A stretch of 64,000 nt of DNA from Tetrapisispora phaffii CBS 4417. Lineage: Eukaryota > Ascomycota > Saccharomycetes > Saccharomycetales > Saccharomycetaceae. The notes under the pieces are model-generated. The model was given only the letters and a program-made list of their open reading frames with translations, searched no databases and had not been told where the DNA came from. The stretch spans positions 868,001-932,000 of the forward strand of contig NC_016522.1 of assembly GCF_000236905.1 (NCBI RefSeq). Reading direction: 5' to 3'. How positions within the stretch are numbered: position 1 is the stretch's first letter; every line of letters starts with the position of its first letter. Positions 28,879 through 38,712 of the stretch are shown here, in pieces. The position numbers were made by a program, and so were the translations under genes.

Positions 28879-30795
28879 ATGCTTAGATCAAAGGCTACTA
28901 GCATTTTAAAGAGAACGGATTTTTCATCTATCCTAAGAACAAACAAGAGGTTTGTATCAACTATAAAAGATATTTCTTTCGAATCAAGATCACAAGATGA
29001 TATCACTCTGCCTGAGAAGCAAAAATCATTATTTGAACAAAAGTTTCAGAATAAGAAACCCAGTCAAGATAGACTAAATGTCAATGGTTCAATTGAATGT
29101 TCCTTACATGGTTTCACTTTATTAGATTCGCCTTTGTTTAATAAAGGTACTGCTTTTACTAAAGAAGAAAGAGATCAATTTGGTTTATCAGGTTTATTAC
29201 CACCAAAAGTTAGTACCCTTGAAGAGCAATTAGAGAGAAATTATAAACTTTTATGTGAATTGAAAACACCATTAGAGAAAAATGATTTTATGACTCACTT
29301 GAGAATGCAAAATAAAGTTTTATATTTTGCTATGGTGAAAAAGTATATTAGAGAATTAGTTCCAATTATTTATACTCCAACAGAAGGCGATGCAATTGCT
29401 AAATATTCAGACAGATTGAAAAGGCCAGAAGGTGTATTCTTAAACATCAATGAACCGGAAAAAGTAGAAGAAAATTTAGCTGCATATGGTGATGCTAAGG
29501 ATGTAGATTATATTGTCGTAACAGATTCTGAGGGTATTTTAGGTATTGGTGATCAAGGTGTAGGCGGTATAAGAATTTCTGTCTCCAAAATGGCGTTAAT
29601 GACATTATGTGGTGGTATTCATCCTGGCCGTGTATTGCCTGTTTGTTTAGATGTCGGTACCAACAATCAAGAATTACTGAATAATGATTTATACACAGGT
29701 AACAGATTTCCAAGAGTTAGAGGTGAAGCATATGATAAGTTGGTTGACGCATTTATCACTGGTGTTAAAAAGCAATTTCCAAATGCTATCTTACATTTTG
29801 AAGATTTTGGTGTAAAGAATGCTAGAAGATTGCTAGAGAAATATCGTAATAAAGTACCATGTTTTAATGATGACATCCAAGGCACAGGAGCCGTTGTGAC
29901 AGCATCATTAATTGCTGCCTTAAAACATACAAACAGGGATTTGAAGAAGTCAAAAATTCTCATATATGGTGCAGGCTCAGCTGGTATTGGTATTGCCGAT
30001 CAAATTGCAAGCCATATGGTTACCCATGGGTTATCATTGCAAGAAGCCAGATCAAATATATATCTAATAAATAGAAAAGGTTTGATTTTGGAATCCAATG
30101 TTGCAACTTCTTCACCTGCTCAGCATGTTTATGCTAAACCTGATCAGGATTGGGAAGGTGTTGACACTGCCTCATTGCAAAATTTAATTAAACACATTCA
30201 ACCTACGTGTTTAGTTGGTTGCTCTACTAAAGCTGGTGCCTTCACAAAAGAGTGTATACAAGAAATGCACAAACATAATTCTAGACCAATTGTATTCCCA
30301 TTATCTAATCCAACAAGACTTCATGAAGCAGTACCTGAAGATGTTATGAAATGGACCAACAACGAAGCTTTGGTTGCTACCGGATCTCCATTCAAACCTG
30401 TAAATGGCTATAGAATTTCCGAAAATAATAACTGTTTTTCTTTCCCAGGTATTGGGTTAGGTTCAATGTTGGCCAAAGCTTCTATCATTTCAGATAAAAT
30501 GATTTCAGCTGCTGTAGATGAGTTAGCATCATTATCACCTTTAGAAGAGAACAACTCCAAACCTGGATTGTTACCACCTTTGGAGGTTATCACTGAAACG
30601 TCCGCTAGAGTCGCTACTGCTGTTTTATTGCAAGCATTGGAAGAAGGAACAGCAAGAGTAGAAGAGAATGATACTAAGATCCCACGTGATTTTGATGAAT
30701 GTCTGGAATGGGTGAAGGAGTCGATGTGGCAACCAATATACAGACCAATGACCAAAGTAAATTATGATCCGTCGATACATACTCAACAAACTTAA
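28879..30795 (+). CDS. MAE1: MAE1, mitochondrial NAD(P)-malic enzyme
   Basis: Oxidative decarboxylation of malate to pyruvate in the mitochondrial matrix. The ATG at 28879 gives 638 residues beginning MLRSKATSILKRTDF, a basic, Ser-rich mitochondrial presequence; the frame extends 5' only through non-ATG codons. Family blocks include IIYTPTEGDAIAKYS (catalytic Tyr region, about 162), ILGIGDQGVGG, LHFEDFGVKNARRLLEKY, FNDDIQGTGAVV (metal ligands) and the NAD-binding LIYGAGSAGIGIADQI (about 361). The C-terminus matches S. cerevisiae Mae1 closely (WQPIYRPMTKVNYDPSIHTQQ). Length against the family's 669 differs mainly in the presequence. Confidence 0.97.
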   Translation: MLRSKATSILKRTDFSSILRTNKRFVSTIKDISFESRSQDDITLPEKQKSLFEQKFQNKKPSQDRLNVNGSIECSLHGFTLLDSPLFNKGTAFTKEERDQFGLSGLLPPKVSTLEEQLERNYKLLCELKTPLEKNDFMTHLRMQNKVLYFAMVKKYIRELVPIIYTPTEGDAIAKYSDRLKRPEGVFLNINEPEKVEENLAAYGDAKDVDYIVVTDSEGILGIGDQGVGGIRISVSKMALMTLCGGIHPGRVLPVCLDVGTNNQELLNNDLYTGNRFPRVRGEAYDKLVDAFITGVKKQFPNAILHFEDFGVKNARRLLEKYRNKVPCFNDDIQGTGAVVTASLIAALKHTNRDLKKSKILIYGAGSAGIGIADQIASHMVTHGLSLQEARSNIYLINRKGLILESNVATSSPAQHVYAKPDQDWEGVDTASLQNLIKHIQPTCLVGCSTKAGAFTKECIQEMHKHNSRPIVFPLSNPTRLHEAVPEDVMKWTNNEALVATGSPFKPVNGYRISENNNCFSFPGIGLGSMLAKASIISDKMISAAVDELASLSPLEENNSKPGLLPPLEVITETSARVATAVLLQALEEGTARVEENDTKIPRDFDECLEWVKESMWQPIYRPMTKVNYDPSIHTQQT

Positions 30796-31259
30796 GGAAG
30801 TTTATATGGATAAATCTTCCTTTTGCTTACTAGTTAGATTACACTTCGTCCCCTTCGTATTATTTAGGAACTACTTTACAGAACTGTAGCACACACATAT
30901 ATATATAAATTTATTTCAATTACTATATAAAACGATGACTTTACAGTAATTATTATATATTAGATATGAATTTTTTCGGGACAGTTCATTAAACACGTTA
31001 ATTAATAACATCATCGAAACTGGAATGAAATATTTTGATTTCGCGTGGGAAACAGTGAAACCCCGGCAGAAGAAATAGAACAACAACTGAATGAATTTTA
31101 GATCATAAAAGTAATTAAGTTCTAAGTTAACATATATATTTAATGCATTTGGAAAATAGAACAAGTAGATATGGTATGATTTTCTGAAGAAAGTTCACCC
31201 TTAACGCTAGTTCAATTAATCGTTGAAGTGACAATACTCTCACTCTGAAATATTGAAGA
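30796..31259. other. Intergenic region MAE1/NAT4
   Basis: A 464-bp AT-rich region carrying the MAE1 3' end and NAT4 promoter, with a TA-rich run near 30898-30910. No gene was seen. Confidence 0.55.
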
Positions 31260-32054
31260 ATGGATGATATTGTAAAATTTGTTAAAATTGTGGACTCTCA
31301 TTATCCAGATGAGATATATGTGAATAAAAACCTGACGAAACTAGTCAAGAAAATAATAGTAGTCGATTCTGAAACCGAAGATATAAAGAATTCTGCTGAG
31401 TTATACAATGGGAGATATTTAACGTACTCTCAAAATAAAGAAGAATGTGAAATTGAATTTTCAAAAATTTTAACAATCTTAGATAATAATTTAGGAGATA
31501 TATACACAATCAAAAATAAAAAGTTGTATGGGAATTCGAAACCTTGGAAAGAGAATAAAATACAAGAAATGAAGACTGAAGGTTTAATATATGTAGTTTA
31601 CCATTTGGAAGACGAAAAAAAAACGGTTTCTTTATATTTGTCATTCACATTAACAAAAGAAAGTGGCTTTTTGCCTGATATAGATGTATTTTCACCAGTT
31701 ATATATTTATATGAAATTCAATTAACACCCGAAGTAAGAAATAATGGTCTAGGTACCAAGTTAATAGCTGGTTACCTCAAAGATTGTTTAGTGGATGTTC
31801 ATGAAAATATCCATAAAGATATAATTGGAATTGAATTAACTGTATTTTCAGATAATACCAATGCAATTAGATTTTATGAGACAATCGGAATGAAATTAAC
31901 ACCAGATTCTCCAAATGATAAAACAATAAATTACGGGCATAGAATTAAGACTAGAAGTCAAAATAGTTCGAAAAAGGGATCAAGTTCAGATAAACCGACT
32001 TCATTATCAGTAGTTAAAAAACCAGATTACTATTTATATTATTTACCTTTATAG
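31260..32054 (+). CDS. NAT4: NAT4, NatD N-terminal acetyltransferase for histones H4/H2A
   Basis: GNAT-fold enzyme that acetylates the N-terminal serine of histones H4 and H2A. The protein has 264 residues, against 285 in S. cerevisiae. The GNAT core includes IYLYEIQLTPEVRNNGLGTK near residues 148-165, with the acetyl-CoA loop R-N-N-G-L-G. It is followed by IELTVFSDNTNAIRFYETIG, the motif in which the second substrate helix packs. Overall similarity to Nat4 is modest outside the core. The assignment is strengthened by position: NAT4 then MOT3, both on the plus strand, as in YMR069W-YMR070W. Confidence 0.9.
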   Translation: MDDIVKFVKIVDSHYPDEIYVNKNLTKLVKKIIVVDSETEDIKNSAELYNGRYLTYSQNKEECEIEFSKILTILDNNLGDIYTIKNKKLYGNSKPWKENKIQEMKTEGLIYVVYHLEDEKKTVSLYLSFTLTKESGFLPDIDVFSPVIYLYEIQLTPEVRNNGLGTKLIAGYLKDCLVDVHENIHKDIIGIELTVFSDNTNAIRFYETIGMKLTPDSPNDKTINYGHRIKTRSQNSSKKGSSSDKPTSLSVVKKPDYYLYYLPL

Positions 32055-33756
32055 ACACGCACACACACACAGCAACCACAACAACAACGTATATATCAAT
32101 TGGATACATTCCGACTGTTAATAATTATGTGGCCTCACGTAAAGACCAGAACGATAGAGAACCGTCCAACGCACACATACAGACATCGAGCGAATTTTGT
32201 CTTCTATCAAGTCAGAAAGTATAGTATATCAAATCAGATTGACCAATATTAGATATATATTAACAATTCAACTGCTTCTTGTTATCACTACTAGTGAGGC
32301 TTCCCATCAAAGATAATAGGTGAACACAATGAGAATTGAACACTATCCACTTTGTTTCTCTTTTGTGTCTATGTATGTATGTGAATAATAATAATAATAA
32401 TAATAACATCTTAGAGTGCGGCACTGACACATTCATGCTGCTGAACCAGAGAAAAAATAGCGAAAATAAGAAAAATTGATAAGCTACCTTTTTTCTAACA
32501 ATCGCTGCAACGAAGAAACACATAAATAATATCCGTTCTGTTACCTAAAGGGGAAACGAGGAAGTGTGTGTTCCCTCTATCTCATTTCGGTTGGTATCCT
32601 AAAATGATAATATGAGGCTGCGTGCAGGGACAGTTAAGAAAAAGTACGTGCAGGTTTGCAGTGTGGTGTATCATTTCTCTTGTCGCTAGACTTCTTGCGT
32701 GCGGGTGTGTGTGTATTGTGACAAATGTCCGCTACCTTATATTGTCAATGAAAACCTAATAAACTTCACGCCTTTGTACCGCACAACACCGTGAAAAGAA
32801 GAAACGGAAAGAAAGAAAAAAACGTGAAAGGGTAAAAAGAAGAATGGTAGACAACACACGCACGCAGAGAGAAGAACTTTCTTCTTTCTTTTAATGTCGA
32901 TTGGCACGGGGCTGGCAATGAATCTGGATACAACAAAAAACAAACAAAAGCGAAGACAGGGAAACTGGATGAGGAGAATGAAAAATCATTATGAAGTTTA
33001 AATAGAAACTGTCAAAAGTGGAAACAAGTATGCCATATTTAGAATTTTGAAGTCCTATGATTAGAAGAAGGTTTGATATTGGGAAGCTGAACACGAGAAG
33101 AACACTTTGTTATATACCTTACTTGGTTTTTCTTGTTCTTCGGAGATTCCTCTCGAGAAAAACGTTTCTTCAATTGGAATAGCGTGTAACACATTTTCAT
33201 CCGGGTCCCCCTCCTCTTCTTTCTTTGGAGAAATTGCTTTTGTATCCTTATGAATTCAATTTTCGCATTCGTTACACTTGCGTCAATTTCCTAAACGAGA
33301 CCCTAATATATAAATATATATATATTTATTTGTATATAACTGATATGGCGGAAGCAGGAGGTAAAAACGTGCAGGACGGTCACCAAGTCTTAGTATTACT
33401 AAAGGGACAGTTCATCTGAAGTGCAATTTATTATGCTTTCCTTAAAAGTTTCGAAAACGTATTGGTTTCATGTGTTTTATTTCTACACCGTTTCACTACA
33501 ACGAAATTCATGAATGCTACAATGAAATTCCACGGAAGGTTTAATCATTTTGCCTTCTGTGGAACGAAATTAAATTCAGTATTCCTTATATATTAACCAT
33601 TTATTAACTTACATATATGGATATGGAGGTAAATGTGGATGTAATTTTTTTTGGTTGAAAAAAAATTATTAGTGTCTTATTAATTAACATAAAACAACAC
33701 ACACACACACACACACACTTATATATAGGAACAAGATCAGTCATACAAAAGGGGTT
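32055..33756. other. 1.7-kb NAT4-MOT3 intergenic region
   Basis: Low-complexity DNA with a TAA run (32384-32406), TG/AC-rich pieces, purine-rich patches (32797-32880), a TA run near 33308-33325 and an AC run near 33701-33718. Frames of 64-88 codons on both strands show no family resemblance. It is most likely a long promoter or leader of MOT3. Confidence 0.5.
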
Positions 33757-35010
33757 ATGTCAAGAAGCAATCGGCTTCTATATGATGAATCAGAGGTCCC
33801 TCCTATTAATCGACTTCAACGAAATTATTATTACCAAAACCATGATTATGTTAGTAATAATATATTACATCAACGAAGTAATAGAATTGAGCAAAATCAT
33901 CTTGTAAGTAATTCACATTTGTTTGCAAATGCCAATAATAATACATTGAAGGCATTCTCAAATCGATCAACTAAACAATCAACTGTTGTTCATAACAATA
34001 GTATTCATCCATATAACAATATTAATCATTTCAATAACAATGCAGCTGGTCTTCATAATTATTCAAATAAGTTGAGCGTTGCAAAACTAATTGATTCCGC
34101 TCATGAAGATAATCTTCATTTACAAAGAAATGCACTTCACCCTCCATATACCCAATCTCAAGCCAGTTCGTCATTATTATCATTACCTCAACCAAATTTC
34201 CACAATTATCAGCAACAGCAACAAGATTTCCAAAATACAAATATGAAATATCAACCTTGGAATAGTCCTGTATATAATACCAACACTAACTATCTCTCCA
34301 AATTAAACCATGGAAATAACCATTTCCCTTCTATTCAACATCCAAATCATATAGCTAATACGTTGCCTGTGCCATATCCAAAAACAAGCGCAACTTATTA
34401 CCATCCAAATAAGATTCTACCAGATCCAAATGAATCTCAGCCTGTTCAACAACATCCTATGCCACAATATAAGAAAGCTACTATACTCTTTACTTCCAAT
34501 GGTACGGAGAATAAATCGAATCAACGTCATTCAAATACTGAAAACGATTCCAACCATAGTATACATGAACAACAAAATTCATTGCAGGACAATGACCAAG
34601 CGTATGCTAGTAAATCTCCTAAACAAGATTTCGAGTATCTTTTTTGTAGTACAAATTTAAGTACTTTTATTCAAGATAGTCAAAAAAAATTATTTAGATA
34701 TAAAAGAGCCAAAAAAATAAAATTTTATGAATGCAAAGTTTGTCATAAAACGTTCAAAAGAAATTCATGGTTGAAAAGACATTTCTTTTCACATTCAAAA
34801 CTTAAAAATTTCAGTTGTAATTGGTGTTCTGGAAAATACAAACGGAAGGATAATTTAGTACAACATATAAGGAAGAAACATAGGGACAAAACTAATAAGG
34901 AACCTAATGAGCTTGAAAACAAAAGCGACGAACCTGTCGTGAATGTAACATCAACACCAGGACTAATCGACACAGATAGCCAATTATTGAATGACGTTTC
35001 AGAAAAATGA
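33757..35010 (+). CDS. MOT3: MOT3, two-finger C2H2 transcription factor
   Basis: Nuclear repressor/activator; in S. cerevisiae it controls hypoxic and ergosterol genes with Rox1 and Hap1. The 417-residue protein is mostly an Asn/Gln/His-rich, probably disordered N-terminal region (residues 1-300). Two C2H2 fingers lie near the C-terminus: YECKVCHKTFKRNSWLKRHF (about 324-347) and FSCNWCSGKYKRKDNLVQHI (about 352-375). Only the finger region aligns well to Mot3 (490 residues). Gene order (NAT4-MOT3-ABF2) supports the name. Confidence 0.88.
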   Translation: MSRSNRLLYDESEVPPINRLQRNYYYQNHDYVSNNILHQRSNRIEQNHLVSNSHLFANANNNTLKAFSNRSTKQSTVVHNNSIHPYNNINHFNNNAAGLHNYSNKLSVAKLIDSAHEDNLHLQRNALHPPYTQSQASSSLLSLPQPNFHNYQQQQQDFQNTNMKYQPWNSPVYNTNTNYLSKLNHGNNHFPSIQHPNHIANTLPVPYPKTSATYYHPNKILPDPNESQPVQQHPMPQYKKATILFTSNGTENKSNQRHSNTENDSNHSIHEQQNSLQDNDQAYASKSPKQDFEYLFCSTNLSTFIQDSQKKLFRYKRAKKIKFYECKVCHKTFKRNSWLKRHFFSHSKLKNFSCNWCSGKYKRKDNLVQHIRKKHRDKTNKEPNELENKSDEPVVNVTSTPGLIDTDSQLLNDVSEK

Positions 35011-35721
35011 ACAAAATGCCGCCAAAACACACCCTGGTGGTAAAACAACACTACTTATTCGTACACGATTTTCCCCTCGTCACATCAAAGGAAAGACAAT
35101 AAATAATTTAAATATATATACTTAAATATATATACATACACGCATGTTATCGTTGATCTTTTTTATTTTCATTCTTAAAACATGTCACAAATTCCCTCGA
35201 ATACCACAACATATGATTACTCAAGCAACAACAAAAACCATAACAAACATATCAACTAGCTTCTCACAACACAACAACTAAAGTAATCAAAACACGCAAT
35301 TTACGACCTCTTGGCAAAACCATTTGTATATTTATATTGTACACCATTTAAAATAATGACACTTGAGATGAAACTGACACGATCAACTGTGATAACGCCT
35401 TAAAGTTACCCACACAAAACATGTTATGTCTGTGTTTCACTTTTCTCTCCCTTTTTGTTTATATATCAATTGACACGGCTTTATCCCAATAAGCCATTGC
35501 CGCAAATTGTCTAGTTCTTAAATACACAATTTAAGTAAAAACAATAAATAAACAAATAAACAAATATAAACTTATTTATGTTTATATATTTAGTTGTTTC
35601 TTTGTAATGTATATACTTGACAATTGATCAAAGGTATTTTTATATTCTGTTCTGTTCATTTTCGCATACTACTGTACTATACATATACAAAAATACCCAC
35701 CTAAAAATACCATACTACATA
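35011..35721. other. Intergenic region MOT3/ABF2
   Basis: A 711-bp AT-rich region with TA-rich runs near 35113-35135 and an AAATAAAC-type repeat (35540-35568). A consensus ARS core lies at 35574-35584. It contains the ABF2 promoter. TVP18, which lies here in S. cerevisiae, is absent. Confidence 0.55.
35574..35584 (+). other. Possible replication origin core (ACS match)
   Basis: ATTTATGTTTA fits the S. cerevisiae ARS consensus WTTTAYRTTTW at all 11 positions and is flanked by A-rich DNA. Such matches occur by chance in AT-rich genomes and origin rules differ between yeasts, so this is only a candidate. Confidence 0.25.
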
Positions 35722-36309
35722 ATGAACAGTTCAATTTTATCAAGACAACTATCACAGACCAGTAGAAGAACTCTTGTTTCGACTAATGCTAAGTTATTCA
35801 GTACCATTCCATCGGTTCAATTGCAAGCTTCTGCTTTCCAATTAGCTAAGAAGTCTAAGGGGAAGAAGGTGAACGATGCTCCACCTAGACCAGGTTCTGC
35901 ATATATGATGTGGGTCAAACATATTAGACCAGAGTTTGCAAATGAACATCCAAATGAAAAACCTACAGGTATAGTTAAATTAATGGCACAACATTGGAAA
36001 ACTTTAAGTGACTCTGAGAAGGAGCCATTCTACCAAGCTTACAACAAAGCTTTAGCGACTTACCAAGAGAAGAAACGTGCATACGAGGCTACATTACCTC
36101 CAAAGCGTCCTGCAGGTCCATTTATCAGCTTTTGTAAGGATAACCGTACCAAAGTTCTAAATGAGAATCCACATTTATCTACTATTGAAGCTACACAAAA
36201 GATTGCTGAACTTTGGAAATCTGCCAGTGAAACAGAAAAAGCTCAATACTTAGAGTCTTACAAAACTGCTCTACATGAATGGCAATCAAAATACGGTAAG
36301 ACTGCTTGA
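35722..36309 (+). CDS. ABF2: ABF2, mitochondrial HMG-box DNA-packaging protein
   Basis: Packages and bends mitochondrial DNA into nucleoids (TFAM relative). The start is taken at the ATG at 35722, giving 195 residues with a presequence rich in Ser/Arg/Gln (MNSSILSRQLSQTSRRTLVS); upstream frame has no ATG. Two HMG boxes follow: box 1 from PPRPGSAYMMWVKHIRPEF (about residue 55) and box 2 from PPKRPAGPFISFCKDNRTKV (about residue 129). The S. cerevisiae protein has 183 residues. Position between MOT3 and SDD2 matches YMR072W. Confidence 0.95.
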   Translation: MNSSILSRQLSQTSRRTLVSTNAKLFSTIPSVQLQASAFQLAKKSKGKKVNDAPPRPGSAYMMWVKHIRPEFANEHPNEKPTGIVKLMAQHWKTLSDSEKEPFYQAYNKALATYQEKKRAYEATLPPKRPAGPFISFCKDNRTKVLNENPHLSTIEATQKIAELWKSASETEKAQYLESYKTALHEWQSKYGKTA

Positions 36310-36650
36310 ACGAAGTGTCAGAATTAATTCACTATTCTTCAAACAGTTTCAAAAACAGAAAAAATATAACAACAAACACAATAAACTCTCTGCTAAATAT
36401 CTTCATTCTAATGTATGGCATTACCTTTTAATTTTCCAATTTACATATTCTTTATTATAAATAAAATGAAACATTTTTTATAATGAATCATTTCTTTTAT
36501 ATGTATATTATCTAAAATTGATTAAATTATGTCTTTAAATATAATAAACAAATTCGTTTTCATCAATAATGATGCTTTTGTTTTGTGCGTATATATGCGT
36601 GTTTTAACTTTTTGCATAGGAATGAGTAACTGAGATCATCTCTGATAAAG
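36310..36650. other. Convergent intergenic region ABF2/SDD2
   Basis: A 341-bp AT-rich 3'-to-3' interval. No feature was seen, and IRC21 (between them in S. cerevisiae) is absent. Confidence 0.55.
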
Positions 36651-37070
36651 CTAATCAAAGAAATCATCATCCTCGTCATCATCATCATTGCTATTATTCC
36701 TTAGACTGTTGTCGTAGTTTTGCTCTCTTCTATTGAAGATAATCTTAACATCATTCTTCTTTTTCTGTTCTCTAGCAATACCATTCAAAATTTGCACAAT
36801 CTCATCTTCACTTATTTTATGTGATAATTGACCTGATCCTAGAAGTTGTTTTATATACATCTCGACGGCTTGGGCACGTTCTGGTCTAACTAAAGAAACT
36901 CTTGACAATCTCTCAAGGGCTTGTGGCTCTAAAAATGAGGCAATATCTGAGCCAACAGCAGCATTTTTACCATTCTCAGCACCACCATTTGGACTCTGAC
37001 CAGATGCATTGTTACCTCTTTTCAACTCAGCTAATCTAGCTTCTCTTAATGCCTGTAATTCGGGATCCAT
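36651..37070 (-). CDS. SDD2: SDD2 (YMR074C), PDCD5-family DNA-binding protein
   Basis: Small conserved PDCD5/TFAR19-type protein. The protein has 139 residues, against 145 in S. cerevisiae. It starts MDPELQALREARLAELKR and has the family's helical core FLEPQALERLSRVSLVRPERAQ and KISEDEIVQILNGIAREQKK. IIFNRRE follows and the tail is acidic (Asp/Glu/Asn-rich), with a Gly/Asn-rich linker at residues 20-40. The biochemical role is poorly known; a chaperone or stress link is described in yeast. Confidence 0.94.
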   Translation of the reverse strand: MDPELQALREARLAELKRGNNASGQSPNGGAENGKNAAVGSDIASFLEPQALERLSRVSLVRPERAQAVEMYIKQLLGSGQLSHKISEDEIVQILNGIAREQKKKNDVKIIFNRREQNYDNSLRNNSNDDDDEDDDFFD

Positions 37071-37293
37071 ATCGTCTCTTCAAATGGTACCTCGTTCTAT
37101 AATCCAACTTTATAGGAACTTAACATAGTGAAACAGTCGTTACAGGGGCAAATAAATGTTAACTATTTTAAATAACATAACTTTTTAAACCGATCTCATT
37201 TATGTTGAGCTGGTGTTACTGTTACATTCATTATTTAGTGATTAGATGTTGATCGATATTTTGGACATGGCGGCTTAAAGATCCTCAGAAATA

Positions 37294-37300
37294 CGGGTAA
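37294..37300 (+). promoter_or_regulatory. Reb1-type site in SDD2/RCO1 promoter
   Basis: CGGGTAA, the core of the Reb1 general regulatory factor site, lies about 225 bp upstream of SDD2 in a divergent promoter. Confidence 0.5.
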
Positions 37301-37768
37301 AGCGAATTTGTATTTAAGGCACTTTACAACTCACTGGCACATCTTATTCTATCATTTTAAAACGTACTTAAAGACATACATATATACAGACATACATATA
37401 TATGTATATATGAAGGGACATAGCTAATGAAGTATATTTTCTCTTTTAAGAGTAGAAAGTGGTATAGTTATAAGCTTACACTGTAAAATAGCTCTATTTT
37501 GCTACTAGTGTTTACCTAATAATAAAACTATTTTTTGAGAGTATTTATTTATGTTCCAATTTAGGGAGTGGGAAGTTGGTAGTTCAAGTTACATATTGCT
37601 GGATAAGCTCTAGACAGAATAAAAATGTGACCAGATAAGCAGAAGGAAAACACAGAACCACAATGCAGTGGCATTCTGGTACCAACGACATGGACCTTTA
37701 AATGGAGTGCAAACAATTTTACCTCTGAAAGAATTGGATATAACACACCAACTATCACTTCCTTACAA

Positions 37769-37771
<3 letters not shown>

Positions 37772-37801
<30 letters not shown>
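37772..37801. repeat. TA dinucleotide microsatellite
   Basis: About 15 consecutive TA units in the SDD2-RCO1 intergenic region. Confidence 0.95.
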
Positions 37802-37805
<4 letters not shown>

Positions 37806-38712
37806 GTATAGAACGCAGTTTGATTATACGTTCCATATGGCTCCACTAACTACACAACCACCACTACCATCTAGGGAATGAATATACTACTATTGCAGTG
37901 CTGATGCACTAAAACATGGATCACGAATGAAACTGTTAAGAAAAACCTTCCTGGTCATCGCCATCATAGCTGAATAGAACTGTTGCATTTAAAACACACG
38001 TTGTTATTCGTTTTTATCGATCTGCTTATAGTTGATACTTTCATTGCTATCTGTTGTTTATTCGATTTAGCCGCCAAGGGTTTATTATCATTAGCTCAAC
38101 CTGTGTCCTCTCTATGCAGACCAGCATATTCGTACGAATCGTGTTGTACGGAAAACTGTAAGATAGAATGACGTACTGAATGATCGCTGACGCGTCTTAA
38201 AGCCATAGAAAATATTGTTGAAAATTCAAATATCGTGGTCCATACAGCTCATAATGGCAACATCGAAAGTATTAAGTGCAACCTTTTAAGCAAACAGATC
38301 GTTATAGTAAAGAAAACTTGAAGTGTATTCTCATGGATTATTGAGTAATTTAAAATCTAAGTTAGATTGTGCTGAAGATTATTTTATTTTTCAAAGACCA
38401 TCTTCATTCACCGTTTAGTTGATATCTCTCTATACAGTGGGATCGTGAAAAAATCATTTTACATTTGTTATTCCTGTTCAATTCCCTATTTCATGTTTGT
38501 TTCTATTTAATTGAAACATTCGACGATAACTAAAATATACATAAGGATAATATACAATATTCAGCTAGGAAAAGGAAACGATTAAAATTGAGTTACATTA
38601 ACCACGCAGGTTTTCTAAATTTTTCTTTCCTTTTACAACTCATCATCAAATTACATATAAAAGGACTTTTCTTTCTCTTCAAAAATTTATAAATTGTGCA
38701 ATAATACAATAC

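Larger units (their letters stand above)
37071..38712. other. 1.6-kb divergent intergenic region SDD2/RCO1
   Basis: AT-rich. It holds a Reb1-type CGGGTAA (37294-37300), two TATATA patches (37377-37410), a TA microsatellite (37772-37801) and a 62-codon frame at 37983 that I regard as chance. No RNA gene was recognised. Confidence 0.5.

Noticed and set aside
37983..38171. 62-codon hydrophobic frame upstream of RCO1
   Set aside because: Short, no relatives recognised, and in a long AT-rich promoter region where such frames arise by chance.
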